DNA of 64,000 bases, from NCBI RefSeq assembly GCF_012034205.1, contig NZ_JAATEM010000033.1, forward strand, positions 17,636-81,635, written 5' to 3'. Positions 42,701 to 51,183 of this stretch are shown one piece after another. The position numbers and the translations under genes were made by a program. The notes beneath the pieces are model-generated. The model had not been told where the DNA came from. It searched no databases and saw only the letters and a list, made by a program, of their open reading frames with translations. Source of the DNA: Streptomyces composti. GTDB taxonomy: Bacteria > Actinomycetota > Actinomycetes > Streptomycetales > Streptomycetaceae. Position 1 is the first letter of the stretch; the number at the start of each line of letters is the position of its first letter.

Positions 42701-43268
42701 CCATCCGGGACTGGGTGGCCCAGCCGATCAGCACCATGAAGACCGGGATGAGCGGCAGGGTGCCGACGATGATGGCGGCGGAGACCCAGTCCTCGGTGAC
42801 GATCCTGGCCAGCACCGCCACCGGCACCACCACGGCCAGCCCCAGCTGGGGGAGATAGCGGGAGAAGTAGTCGTCGAGCGCGTCGATCCCCCGGGTGGCC
42901 AGGGCGACCAGTGAACCGGTGCGCTGCCCGGCCAGCCAGCCGGGGCCCAGCGCGGTCGCCCGCTCCAGCAGCCGTCCGCGCAGCTCGGACTTGACGGCGG
43001 CGCTCGCCCGGTGGGCCGCCAGCTCGGTCAGCCAGCCGGTCAGCGCACGGCCCACCGCCACCGCGGCCAGCAGTACCAGCGGAGTCGCGAGGTCACCGGC
43101 GGACCTGCCGTGCTGGAAGGCTCCCACCACCGTCTCGGCGATGAGCATGGCCTGGGCGATGACCAGGCCCGCGCCGACCGCGCCCAGGCCGACCACCGCG
43201 ACCAGGAAGAGGCGGGTGGCACGGGCGTGGCGGAGCAGGCGCGGGTCGATCGGTTTCACGTGAAACAC
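39732..43268 (-). CDS. cydDC: Fused CydDC thiol-exporting ABC transporter, 1178 aa
   Basis: Two complete ABC exporter halves are joined: six helices and an ATPase (Walker A GPSGAGKSTLLNVLLG, signature LSAGQRQRLALARAF), then a second set (GPSGSGKTTLAQVLLR and LSGGQRQRLALARAL). A linker rich in Pro and Ala separates them. Fusion of CydD and CydC is usual in Streptomyces. It exports cysteine or glutathione-type thiols needed to assemble cytochrome bd. GTG at 43268 gives MFHVKPID, but its GAGG is only 1 bp away; GTG at 43259 with better spacing may be the true start. It follows cydB by 3 bp. Confidence 0.95.
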   Translation of the reverse strand: MFHVKPIDPRLLRHARATRLFLVAVVGLGAVGAGLVIAQAMLIAETVVGAFQHGRSAGDLATPLVLLAAVAVGRALTGWLTELAAHRASAAVKSELRGRLLERATALGPGWLAGQRTGSLVALATRGIDALDDYFSRYLPQLGLAVVVPVAVLARIVTEDWVSAAIIVGTLPLIPVFMVLIGWATQSRMDRQWRLLSRLSGHFLDVVAGLPTLKVFGRAKAQAESIRRITAEYRRATMRTLRIAFISSFALELLATLSVALVAVTIGMRLVHGELDLYTGLVILILAPEAYLPLRQVGAQYHAAAEGLAAAEEIFGVLETPAPETKGAPVPAGAVSFEGVTVRYPGRSTDAVTDVSFTLEPGETVALVGPSGAGKSTLLNVLLGFVRPDAGRVCIGGTDLTGLDRAEWHRRVAWVPQRPQLFAGTVAENVRLARPDADDDAVRRALRDAGAWDFVAALPEGVHTPLGEDGAGLSAGQRQRLALARAFLADRPVLLLDEPTAALDGATEAEVVAAIRRLAAGRTVLLVVHRPALLTLADHVVRLTEPGAAAGPVPAQGTAAAPAGPRQADRAPEAEPGGGLAREPVAADRQGGVLARVRALSAARRGRLALALLLGSLALGSAVGLMGTSGWLISRASQQPPVLHLMVAVTATRAFGIGRAVFRYAERLVSHDAVLRMLADTRVVVYRRLERLAPAGLRRVRRGDLLSRLVADVDALQDYWLRWLLPAGAAVVVSALSVGVTAWLLPQAGAVLAAGLLAAGAGVPLISGAVARRADRRLAPARGVLATRVTDLLTGTAELTVAGALPARAAAARRADQDLTRIASRAATATALGDGLTALISGLTVTLAALAGVQAVSAGRLDGVALAVVVLTPLAAFEAVLGMPLAVQHRQRVRRSAERVHEVLDAPAPVREPESPRRAPAEPFPLTLKGLSARHPGQDQDALTGLDLTLTPGRRIAVVGPSGSGKTTLAQVLLRFLDPGAGSYTLAGVDARALDGDDVRRLVGLCAQDAHLFDSSVRENLLLARRDATEDELRDALARARLLDWAGSLPDGLDTLVGEHGARLSGGQRQRLALARALLADFPVLVLDEPAEHLDLPTADALTADLLAATEGRTTLLITHRLAGLDAVDEVIVLDRGRVVQRGRYEELAVVDGPLREMLRREAEADALMTARQPVVPA
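43253..43266. promoter_or_regulatory. ParB-binding site parS, perfect, at the cydDC start
   Basis: GTTTCACGTGAAAC lies exactly over the translation start of cydDC, read there as TTT-CAC-GTG-AAA. It is the third perfect parS in the window. Confidence 0.95.
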
Positions 43269-43271
43269 ACC

Positions 43272-44276
43272 TCAGTGCACGGGATCGGCGATGTGCTGGG
43301 TGCCGATCCGCTTGCGGAAGACCCAGTAGGTCCACCCCTGGTAGAGCAGGACCACGGGCGTGGCGATCACGGCCAGCCAGGTCATGATCTTCAGGGTGTA
43401 GGGGCTGGAGGAGGCGTTGGTGACCGTGAGGCTCCAGTCCTCGTTCAGCGTGGACGGCATGACGTTCGGGAACAGCGTCAGGAAGAGCATCGCCACGGCG
43501 GCCACGATGGTGACGCCGGAGAAGGCGAACGACCAGCCTTCGCGCCCGGCCCGGTTCGCGGCCAGGGCCGCCACCAGCGCCGCCACGGCGGCCACCAGGG
43601 CGATCAGACTGGTGCCGTCCCCCTTGTCGGCCTGGGTCCACAGCAGGAAGGCCGCCGCCAGTACGGCGGTGACCAGACCCACGCGGGTGGCCATGGTCCG
43701 CGCCCGCTGCCGGATCTCCCCCACGGTCTTGAGCGCCGTGAACACCGCCCCGTGGAAGGTGAACAGCGTCAGGGTGACCAGCCCGCCGAGCAGGGCGTAG
43801 GGGTTGAGCAGCTCCCAGACGTGCCCCACGTACTCGAAGTCGGCGTCGAGCTTCACCCCGCGCACGATGTTCCCGAAGGCCACGCCCCACAGGAACGCCG
43901 GGATCAGCGAGGTCCAGAAGATCGCGGTCTCCCACCGGCGCTGCCAGCTCTCCTCCGGCCGCTTGGCCCGGTACTCGAAGGCGACACCTCGGATGATCAG
44001 GCAGATCAGGATGGCGAGCAGCGGCAGGTAGAAACCGGAGAACAGTGTGGCGTACCACTCGGGGAAGGCGGCGAAGGTGGCTCCGCCTGCGGTGAGCAAC
44101 CACACCTCGTTGCCGTCCCAGACGGGCCCGATGGTGTTGATCAGCACCCGCTTCTCGGTCCGGTCCCGGGCGAGCAGCCGGGTGAGGACGCCGACGCCGA
44201 AGTCGAATCCCTCCAGGAAGAAGTAGCCGGTCCACAGGACGGCGATCAGGACGAACCAGATGTCGTGCAGTTCCAT
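43272..44276 (-). CDS. cydB: Cytochrome bd ubiquinol/menaquinol oxidase subunit II, 334 aa
   Basis: CydB layout with eight to nine helices; starts MELHDIWFVLIAVLWTGYFFLEGFDFGVG, with the family's N-terminal helix, and has NEVWLLTAGGATFAAFPEWYATLFSGFYLPL. It pairs with CydA to reduce O2 with quinol as donor. It lies 20 bp after cydA and 3 bp before cydDC. Confidence 0.95.
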   Translation of the reverse strand: MELHDIWFVLIAVLWTGYFFLEGFDFGVGVLTRLLARDRTEKRVLINTIGPVWDGNEVWLLTAGGATFAAFPEWYATLFSGFYLPLLAILICLIIRGVAFEYRAKRPEESWQRRWETAIFWTSLIPAFLWGVAFGNIVRGVKLDADFEYVGHVWELLNPYALLGGLVTLTLFTFHGAVFTALKTVGEIRQRARTMATRVGLVTAVLAAAFLLWTQADKGDGTSLIALVAAVAALVAALAANRAGREGWSFAFSGVTIVAAVAMLFLTLFPNVMPSTLNEDWSLTVTNASSSPYTLKIMTWLAVIATPVVLLYQGWTYWVFRKRIGTQHIADPVH

Positions 44277-44296
44277 GACGGTGCGGCTCCCTCGGC

Positions 44297-45802
44297 CTAG
44301 TACGAGAAGGCCATCGGCTTGTCGGCGTCACGGGGATCGCCGCCGACCTTCGTGGGCGGGTTGAGGTCGCTCTCGGTCAGCTCGGGCGGGCCCGCCTTGA
44401 CGTACTTGGCGAGCAGCTTGACCTCGATGACGGCCAGGGCGGCGTACAGCGCGGTGAAGACGGACAGGGAGGTGACGACCTCAACCGTGGAGGCGCCGGG
44501 GGAGACGGCGTCTCGGGTCTGCATCACGCCGTAGACGACCCAGGGCTGACGGCCCATCTCGGTGAAGATCCATCCCCAGGCGTTGGCGATCAGCGGGAAG
44601 GCCATGGTCCACACCGTCAGCAGCCAGTACAGGCGGCCGAGCCGCGCACCGAGCGGCCGCCGGAACAGCACCAGATGCGGCACCTCGTCCTCCCCGGTGC
44701 GATACGCCGCGGGCAGCAGGAACTTCTTCCGGGTCAGCCACAGCCCCAGCACGCCGAGGGCGAGGGACGCCATGCCGAAGCCGATCATCCAGCGGAAGCC
44801 CCAGTAGGCGACGGGCACGATCGGCTTGTAGTCACCGGGGCCGAACTTCTCCTGGAGCGCCTCATTGGTGTCGTTGATGCCGGGCACGTACGACTCGAAG
44901 TCGCTGTGAGCGAGGAAGGACAGCAGGCCCGGGATCTCCAGGGCGACCTTGTTGTGGCCCTCGTCGACGTCCCCGTAGGCGAAGACCGAGAAGGGGGCCG
45001 GCTCCTCGCCGTCCCACAGGGCCTCGGCGGCTGCCATCTTCATCGGCTGCTGCTCGTACATGACCTTGCCGAGGGTGTCTCCGCTGATGGCGGTGAGCAG
45101 GCCGCCGACGGCCAGGGTGACCAGGCCGAGCCGCAGGGAGGTCCGCATCACCGGGACGTGCTTCCTGCGCATCAGGTGGAAGGCGGCGATGCCGGCCATG
45201 AACGCGCCACCGGTGAGGAAGGCGGCCGAGAAGCTGTGGAAGACCTGGTTGAGGGTGGTGTTCTGGGTGAGCACCAGCCAGAAGTCGGTCAGCTCGGCGC
45301 GGCCCTTCTCCTCGTTGATGCGGTAGCCGACGGGGTGCTGCATCCAGGAGTTGGCCGCGAGGATGAAGTACGCCGACAGCAGGGTGCCGATCGAGACCAT
45401 CCAGATGCAGGCGAGGTGGATCTTCTTGGGCAGCCGGTCCCAGCCGAAGATCCACAGGCCGATGAAGGTGGACTCGAAGAAGAAGGCGATCAGTGCCTCG
45501 AAGGCCAGTGGTGCGCCGAAGACGTCACCGACGAAGCGCGAGTAGTCGGACCAGTTCATGCCGAACTGGAACTCCTGCACGATGCCGGTGACCACGCCCA
45601 TGGCGATGTTGATCAGGAAGAGCTTGCCCCAGAACTTGGTCGCCCTGAGGTACTTCTCCTTCTCCGTGCGCACCCACGCGGTCTGCAGGCCGGCGGTGAG
45701 GGCGGCCAGGGAGATCGTCAGGGGAACGAACAGGAAGTGGTAGACGGTGGTGATGCCGAACTGCCATCGCGCCAAGGTCTCCGGCGCCAGAGCCAGGTCC
45801 AC
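44297..45802 (-). CDS. cydA: Cytochrome bd oxidase subunit I, 501 aa
   Basis: Heme and quinol-site features are present: ARWQFGITTVYHFLFVPLT (His ligand of b595), EFQFGMNWSDYSRFVGDVFGAPLAFEALIAFFFESTFIGLWIFGWDRL, MRTSLRLGLVTLAVGG and MGRQPWVVYGVMQT. The quinol loop is of the short type. It lets cells respire at low oxygen. GTG at 45802 is chosen, with GGAG 7 bp upstream; a GTG five codons earlier is weaker. Rex controls cyd operons in S. coelicolor and the operator lies just upstream. Confidence 0.96.
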   Translation of the reverse strand: MDLALAPETLARWQFGITTVYHFLFVPLTISLAALTAGLQTAWVRTEKEKYLRATKFWGKLFLINIAMGVVTGIVQEFQFGMNWSDYSRFVGDVFGAPLAFEALIAFFFESTFIGLWIFGWDRLPKKIHLACIWMVSIGTLLSAYFILAANSWMQHPVGYRINEEKGRAELTDFWLVLTQNTTLNQVFHSFSAAFLTGGAFMAGIAAFHLMRRKHVPVMRTSLRLGLVTLAVGGLLTAISGDTLGKVMYEQQPMKMAAAEALWDGEEPAPFSVFAYGDVDEGHNKVALEIPGLLSFLAHSDFESYVPGINDTNEALQEKFGPGDYKPIVPVAYWGFRWMIGFGMASLALGVLGLWLTRKKFLLPAAYRTGEDEVPHLVLFRRPLGARLGRLYWLLTVWTMAFPLIANAWGWIFTEMGRQPWVVYGVMQTRDAVSPGASTVEVVTSLSVFTALYAALAVIEVKLLAKYVKAGPPELTESDLNPPTKVGGDPRDADKPMAFSY

Positions 45803-45824
45803 GTCGTCACTCCTCACCCACGCT

Positions 45825-45840
45825 TGTGAACGCGTTCACA
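45825..45840. promoter_or_regulatory. Rex operator (ROP) of the cyd operon
   Basis: TGTGAACGCGTTCACA, a perfect palindrome, lies 23 bp before the cydA start, followed by an extra TTCACAA half site. It matches the established Rex operator. Rex senses the NADH/NAD+ ratio and releases it when oxygen is short. Confidence 0.93.
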
Positions 45841-46025
45841 TTCACAAGCAATTATGACCTACCTCTTTTCGGACGAAGAAGGGGGGTCCCCTGTGACGTC
45901 AACCCCTCTGCACGGACTTCGGCCCGGCCCTCTCACCGGCAGCGGCCCGGCACATGCGAGGAGCCGGCCCGCGACCGAGTCACGGACCGGCTCCCCCGGC
46001 CTGGCTCCAGGACGCTCTGCGCGCC

Positions 46026-47105
46026 TCAGGACTCCTTGCGGAACTCCTCCGCCACCTTCAGGAAGATGTCGTTCGCCTCGGACTCACCGATCGTGACCCG
46101 CACACCCTCGCCGGGGAACGGCCGGATCACCACACCCGCCTGCTCGCACGCCTCGGCGAACGCCACGGTCCGCTCCCCCAGGCGCAGCCACACGAAGTTG
46201 GCCTGGGTCTCGGGCACCGTCCACCCCTGGGCGCGCAGCCCCTCCATCACGCGGTTGCGCTCGCCGACCAGCGAGCCGACCCGCCCGATCAGCTCGTCCT
46301 CGGCCCGCAGCGAGGCGATCGCCGCGTCCTGGGCGATCTGGCTGACGCCGAACGGCACCGCCGTCTTGCGCAGCGCCGCCGCCACCGGCTCATGGGCGAT
46401 GGCGAAGCCCACCCGCAGCCCCGCCAGGCCGTACGCCTTGGAGAAGGTCCGCAGCACACAGACGTTGGGCCGGTCCCGGTAGATGTCGACCCCGTCGGGC
46501 ACCTCGGGGTCCCGGATGAACTCCCGGTAGGCCTCGTCGAGGACCACGAGGACGTCCCCGGGCACCCGGTCCAGGAAGCGCTCCAGCTCGGCCCGCCGCA
46601 CCACCGTGCCGGTCGGGTTGTTGGGGTTGCAGACGAAGATGAGCCGCGTCCGCTCGGTGATCGCCGCGGCCATGGCGTCCAGATCGTGCACCTCGCCCGG
46701 CGTCAGCGGCACCTTCACGGAGGTGGCGCCGCTGATCTGGGTGATGATCGGGTACGCCTCGAAGGACCGCCAGGCGTAGATCACCTCGTCGCCGGGACCG
46801 GAGGTGGACTGCAGCAGCTGCTGGGCGACGCCGACCGAGCCCGTGCCGGTGGCCAGGTGCGACACCGGCACCGCGAAGCGCTCCGCGAGCTCCTCCATCA
46901 GCGCCGTACAGGCCATGTCCGGGTAGCGATTGAAGGACGAGGCCGCGGCCGCGACCTGCTCCATCACGCCCGGGAGCGGCGGATAGGGGTTCTCGTTGGA
47001 GGACAGCTTGTAGGCCACCGGACCACCGGCCGCCGCCGGCTTGCCGGGCTTGTAGGTGGGAATCCCTTCCAGCACGGCGCGCAGCCTGGGACTCGTCTCG
47101 CTCAC
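46026..47105 (-). CDS. hisC: Histidinol-phosphate aminotransferase family (HisC/aromatic), 359 aa
   Basis: Class I/II aminotransferase: KLSSNENPYPPLP, TGTGSVGVAQQLLQ, FVCNPNNPTGT, DEAYREFIRDP and the PLP lysine in RTFSKAYGLAGLRVGFAIA. The enzyme uses histidinol phosphate or aromatic amino acids; Streptomyces often has a second hisC in this position, so an aromatic role is possible. GTG at 47105 follows GAGGAGG. Convergent with cydA region, divergent from a LacI gene. Confidence 0.88.
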   Translation of the reverse strand: MSETSPRLRAVLEGIPTYKPGKPAAAGGPVAYKLSSNENPYPPLPGVMEQVAAAASSFNRYPDMACTALMEELAERFAVPVSHLATGTGSVGVAQQLLQSTSGPGDEVIYAWRSFEAYPIITQISGATSVKVPLTPGEVHDLDAMAAAITERTRLIFVCNPNNPTGTVVRRAELERFLDRVPGDVLVVLDEAYREFIRDPEVPDGVDIYRDRPNVCVLRTFSKAYGLAGLRVGFAIAHEPVAAALRKTAVPFGVSQIAQDAAIASLRAEDELIGRVGSLVGERNRVMEGLRAQGWTVPETQANFVWLRLGERTVAFAEACEQAGVVIRPFPGEGVRVTIGESEANDIFLKVAEEFRKES

Positions 47106-47421
47106 CGCAGTCCTCCTCGACAAGACCGGCGGCCCATGACCGCCGCCGACATCAATACTGCTCACCTTATGAGGATTCCGCGCGGCTGCGTAGAGCGGCG
47201 ACGGGCCTCCTGGGACGGTTCCTCATGCGTCACAGGTACAACAGGGGCAACACATCCCCATAGGCGCACGAAAGGCGCGCACAACGGGGGCGCGCCTCAC
47301 ATATATCTATGCGCCGGTGGCTTGCGCCGTAGCGCGCATCACCCGTGCAGGTGAGTTGAGACCTCTTCGCAACATCGCACCCTCGGCAGGCCCGCACGCA
47401 GCGGTACGACAGGTACCGTCG

Positions 47422-47435
47422 TGGGAGCGCTCAAC
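47422..47435. promoter_or_regulatory. LacI/CebR-like half operator
   Basis: TGGGAGCGCTCAAC matches the first eleven bases of TGGGAGCGCTCCCA, the CebR-type LacI operator of Streptomyces, and keeps the GAGCGCTC core. It lies 112 bp before the LacI gene start, so autoregulation is possible. Confidence 0.5.
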
Positions 47436-47532
47436 CTCCTTGGTATCCAAGGGAATTCAGCGTTGATGATCATGCAGAAACGTGCCTGTCAACGCCTGCA
47501 TATGCGTCCGCCCTACCCCACCGCATGAGCCC

Positions 47533-47538
47533 TACTAT
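47533..47538 (+). promoter_or_regulatory. Likely -10 of the LacI gene, leaderless
   Basis: TACTAT lies 9 bp before the ATG at 47548, so transcription would start at or near the start codon. Confidence 0.5.
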
Positions 47539-47547
47539 CGGCTCGCC

Positions 47548-48660
47548 ATGACAGCAGCAGGGAAGCACCAGGTGAGCCGCGCGGAAACCTCACGCCGAGG
47601 CAGCCGGCCGGGTCGAGCGGGCATCAGGGACGTGGCCGCCGCCGCCGGAGTCTCCATCACAACCGTCTCCGACGCCCTCAACGGCAAGGGCCGGCTCCCG
47701 GACGCCACCCGTCGGCATGTCCGCGAGGTCGCCGACCGGCTGGGCTACCGCCCCTCGGCCGCCGCCCGTACGCTCCGCACCGGCAAGTCGGGACTCATCG
47801 GCCTGACGGTCACGACCTACGGGGATGAACCTTTCACCTTCACCGAGTTCGCGTACTTCGCCGAGATGGCCCGCGCCGCCACCTCCGCCGCGCTCGCCCG
47901 CGGCTACGCCCTCGTCATCCTGCCCGCGACCTCCCGCCACGACGTGTGGTCCAACGTCGCGCTGGACGGCACGGTGGTCATCGACCCCTCCGACCGCGAT
48001 CCGGTGGTCAGCGAGCTGGTCCGGCAGGGCTTACCGGTCGTCTCCGACGGCCGTCCGGCCGGCGCCCTGCCGGTCACGGCCTGGGTGGACAACGACCACG
48101 AGGCCGCCGTCCTCGGCATCCTCGACCATCTCGCCGCCGCGGGCGCCCGCCGCATCGGCCTGCTGACCGGCACCACCACCGACACCTACACCCACCTGTC
48201 GACCACCGCGTATCTGCGCTGGTGCGAGCGCGTCGGCCAGGACCCGGTGTACGAGGCCTACCCGGCGCACGACCCCTGCGCGGGCGCCGTCGCGGCGGAC
48301 CGGCTGCTCGCCCGCCCCGACCGCCCGGACGCCGTCTACGGCCTGTTCGACCCGAACGGCACCGATCTGCTGGCCGCCGCCCGGCGCTACGGGCTGCGCG
48401 TGCCGGACGATCTGCTGCTGGTCTGCTGCAGCGAGTCCACGGTCTACGCCAACACCGACCCGCCCGTCACCACGCTCTCCCTCAAGCCGCGCCGCATCGG
48501 CACCGCGGTCGTCCAGCTGCTGATCGACGCCATCGAGGGCGTCGAGTCCGACCACCCGGTGGAGCAGGTGATACCGACCGAGCTGATCGTGCGCACCTCG
48601 TCCCAGCGGCGCCCCCCGCGGACGACGGTCAGCCCGCCGAGGTCGCCGAGGGGCGCCTGA
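47548..48660 (+). CDS. LacI-family transcriptional regulator, 370 aa
   Basis: The helix-turn-helix GIRDVAAAAGVSITTVSDALNGKGRLPDATRRHVREVADRLGYRPSAAARTLRTG is near residue 26, followed by a periplasmic-binding-protein-like ligand domain with TVVIDPSDRDPVVSELV, AAAGARRIGLLTG and a C-terminal IIPTELIVRTSS-like segment. Its sugar ligand is unknown. The start ATG lies just after a TACTAT element. The only candidate operator seen is a GAGCGCTC core upstream. Confidence 0.92.
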   Translation: MTAAGKHQVSRAETSRRGSRPGRAGIRDVAAAAGVSITTVSDALNGKGRLPDATRRHVREVADRLGYRPSAAARTLRTGKSGLIGLTVTTYGDEPFTFTEFAYFAEMARAATSAALARGYALVILPATSRHDVWSNVALDGTVVIDPSDRDPVVSELVRQGLPVVSDGRPAGALPVTAWVDNDHEAAVLGILDHLAAAGARRIGLLTGTTTDTYTHLSTTAYLRWCERVGQDPVYEAYPAHDPCAGAVAADRLLARPDRPDAVYGLFDPNGTDLLAAARRYGLRVPDDLLLVCCSESTVYANTDPPVTTLSLKPRRIGTAVVQLLIDAIEGVESDHPVEQVIPTELIVRTSSQRRPPRTTVSPPRSPRGA

Positions 48661-49054
48661 CCGGGGCGCCGGTGACAGGACGGCGACGGGCTCCTGGAGG
48701 GGTGGAGCCCCTCGCACCCCTGGTCCGCCCACGGACGCAGCCGGAGCTTCCGCTGCGTCGAGGGCGGCGGGCCGCACCACTCCTCCGGGCGAAAACGGGC
48801 CGGTCGCCCGAGGAGAACGGTCCGTTTCCGCGCCGGCCGGCCAGGGCGAGAGCAGGGCAAGAGGGCCGGTGAGACGGTCGCAGCCCGGCACAATCGGGGC
48901 GAAAGCCGCGATGAACCGGAGCCTTGCTCTGATTCACCACCCCTGGGTCATCACATGGCGCGATTCGCATTCCTATGATGGGCCCACGACACCGCGGGCC
49001 GCTGCGACCAGGCAGTCCGAGCGGTGCAGATGCGGCGCGATGGTGGAGGGGTCG
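48661..49054. other. Intergenic region with a TATGAT promoter element
   Basis: No gene. TATGAT at 48974-48979 is a near-consensus -10 for the metallophosphoesterase gene, with a leader of about 70 nt. Inverted GC-rich repeats near 48830-48870 may end the LacI transcript. Confidence 0.45.
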
Positions 49055-50134
49055 ATGACTCAGGGGGCCGGTCAGGGACCCGAAGTGGAGCGGACGGCGA
49101 CGCTGCGCGACTTCCGGGTACCCGCGTACGTCCACGAGACCGGTCCGTACACCCAGAGCATTCACCCCGGCGACGTCGTCCCCCCGGCCGAGGAGGCGGC
49201 GTACCCGGAGGGATACACACCCACACAGCGGGATCTCCCGGTCATCAATCGGGGGGACACTGTCCAGGTGACCGTCGATCCCGTTTCCGTCCCCGCCCCG
49301 CAGCAGGCCGAGGGCCCCGGCCCGCTCTACGTGGTCGGTGACGTCCACGGCTACCTGGACGAGCTGGTGGCAGCGCTGCAGGAGAAGGGCCTGATCGACT
49401 CCTCGGGCCACTGGTGCGCGGGCACCGCCCGGCTGTGGTTCCTGGGCGACTTCACCGACCGCGGCCCGGACGGCATCGGCGTCATCGACCTGGTGATGCG
49501 CCTGTCCGCCGAGGCCGCCGCGGCCGGCGGCTACTGCAAGGCGCTCATGGGCAACCACGAGCTGCTGCTGCTCGGCGCCAAACGGTTCGGCGACACCCCG
49601 GTCAACTCCGGTGCGGGCACCGCCACCTTCCAGGCGGCCTGGCTGCTCAACGGCGGCCAGAAGACCGACATGGACCGCCTCCAGGACCACCACCTGCAGT
49701 GGATGGCCCGCCTCGACGCCGTGGAGGAGGTCGACGGGCACCTGCTGCTGCACTCCGACACCACGGCCTACCTCGACTTCGGGCGGTCCATCGAGGAGGT
49801 CAACGACACCGTCCGCGAGACGCTCACCCGTAACGACGCGGACGAGGTCTGGGACCTGTTCCGCAAATTCACCAAGCGGTTCTCCTTCCGCGACGAGGGC
49901 GGCGCCGACGCGGTGCGCTCCCTTCTCGATACGTACGGCGGCACCCGGGTCGTTCACGGCCACAGCCCCATCCCCTACCTGCTCGGCGAGGTCGGCTCCG
50001 AGGACGGAGGGGACGAATCCGGCCCCGTCGTCGAGGGACCGCACGTCTACGCCGACGGGCTGGCCATCGCCATGGACGGCGGCGTGACCATGGCCGGAAA
50101 GCTGCTGGTCCAGCAACTGCCGCTGTCCATGTGA
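49055..50134 (+). CDS. Metallophosphoesterase family protein, 359 aa
   Basis: The calcineurin-like motifs are complete: YVVGDVHGYLDELVAAL, LWFLGDFTDRGPDG, ALMGNHELLLLG, LLLHSDTTAYL and VVHGHSPIPYL. A 90-residue N-terminal region (TLRDFRVPAYVHETGPYTQSIHP and later) is specific to actinobacteria. It hydrolyses phosphoesters with two metal ions; substrate unknown. ATG at 49055 follows GGAGGGG. Confidence 0.9.
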   Translation: MTQGAGQGPEVERTATLRDFRVPAYVHETGPYTQSIHPGDVVPPAEEAAYPEGYTPTQRDLPVINRGDTVQVTVDPVSVPAPQQAEGPGPLYVVGDVHGYLDELVAALQEKGLIDSSGHWCAGTARLWFLGDFTDRGPDGIGVIDLVMRLSAEAAAAGGYCKALMGNHELLLLGAKRFGDTPVNSGAGTATFQAAWLLNGGQKTDMDRLQDHHLQWMARLDAVEEVDGHLLLHSDTTAYLDFGRSIEEVNDTVRETLTRNDADEVWDLFRKFTKRFSFRDEGGADAVRSLLDTYGGTRVVHGHSPIPYLLGEVGSEDGGDESGPVVEGPHVYADGLAIAMDGGVTMAGKLLVQQLPLSM

Positions 50135-50325
50135 CCGTTGGGCGCAGCGGGCGTTCTGGGGCCCGGTTCGCGGGGCGGTGCGGCGCCAATTTCGGTAAAC
50201 CCCCTGTCACCGCGCGCCGTCACCGCTCTACCATCGGCTTATCCGTAGCAGGCTCCCCTCCGTTTCTGCCCGACGGCTCGTCAGCATGCCGAGCCCCAAG
50301 CCCTACGGAGCATCGGGGGATGCAC
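50135..50325. other. Short intergenic region
   Basis: No gene. The AT-richer patch AATTTCGGTAAACC near 50189 may carry the promoter of the membrane protein gene. Confidence 0.35.
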
Positions 50326-51183
50326 ATGAACAGCGTTCCGCAGCACCTGTTGAGCGAGGACCGCCAGGAGTTCGAGCGGGTTCTCGATGAGGCGCTGCGC
50401 TCCGCACCACACCGCCCGGAACTCGCCGCTGTCGGTCAGCGGCTCAACACGGAACAACTGCGCACCATGGCGCTCGGCGCCAGCGCGATCATCACGGCCG
50501 CCGCGGCGGCCGAGTACCAGCACTACGTCAAGGTCCGCGAGGAACTGCGCCGCCCCTCGGCCGATCCGTCCGTACGCGAATCCGGCCCCGCCTCCGCCGA
50601 ACAGTCCGCCGCGGGCCTCACCGCCACCATGGGTGAGGTCGCCGAGGCGGCCGGCGCGGGCGTGGTCGCCCTGCTCGCCGTACTGGCCCCGGTGCTGGCC
50701 GGCACCGCGGCCGGCATCTTCCTGCTGGTCGGCTATGTCCTGCGGATGCTCGATCCGGAGGCCGCGTTCGCCCGGACCATGCTCACCACGGGCTGGGTGT
50801 TCGGTGCCGTCACAGCGGTGGCGATCCTGGTCGCCGCGATCGGCCTGCTGCTCACCGCACTGCGCAACAAGCCGTCCGCACTGGGCGGACCGTACCCGGA
50901 GGCCGACGACGAACTTGCTCGTGCCAGGGAGGCCTGGCACGAGGCCCTGCTGGAACGGGGCATAGTCCCCTTCCTGAGGGACGCCCTCGCCGACCCCGAG
51001 ACGGCCGCGCTGCACCGCACCACGGCACCGTCCGCCCCCGCCAGCCGGATCCCGAACCTCGGCTACGCCCGCCCCGGCTTCAGCAGCCCGGAGGACGGCT
51101 CCACCCGAGCCTCCCGCCCGAGCTACTCCAGCCCCGACTACACCAGCCCGGACTTCGGCGGCCCGGACCACCAGCCGGACTAG
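50326..51183 (+). CDS. Membrane protein with C-terminal repeat tail, 285 aa
   Basis: A helical N-terminal half of about 110 residues precedes two transmembrane helices (GVVALLAVLAPVLAGTAAGIFLLVGYVL and GWVFGAVTAVAILVAAIGLLLTAL) and a cytoplasmic C-terminus. The last 50 residues repeat Ser/Pro/Asp motifs (SSPEDGS, YSSPDYTSPDFGGPD). ATG at 50326 is preceded by GGGGGA; the ATG at 50320 is an alternative. No family is recognised. It is downstream of the phosphoesterase gene in the same direction. Confidence 0.75.
   Translation: MNSVPQHLLSEDRQEFERVLDEALRSAPHRPELAAVGQRLNTEQLRTMALGASAIITAAAAAEYQHYVKVREELRRPSADPSVRESGPASAEQSAAGLTATMGEVAEAAGAGVVALLAVLAPVLAGTAAGIFLLVGYVLRMLDPEAAFARTMLTTGWVFGAVTAVAILVAAIGLLLTALRNKPSALGGPYPEADDELARAREAWHEALLERGIVPFLRDALADPETAALHRTTAPSAPASRIPNLGYARPGFSSPEDGSTRASRPSYSSPDYTSPDFGGPDHQPD

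Larger units (their letters stand above)
47106..47547. other. Divergent promoter region of hisC and the LacI gene
   Basis: No gene. AT-rich ATATATCTATG occurs near 47300. A GAGCGCTC palindrome lies at 47422-47435, the core of a LacI-type operator. The hisC promoter must lie near 47106-47200. Confidence 0.5.

Noticed and set aside
39909..42914. 1001-codon plus-strand frame opposite cydDC
   Set aside because: Antisense shadow of the CydDC reading frame; composition skewed to Arg, Gly and His, no domain.
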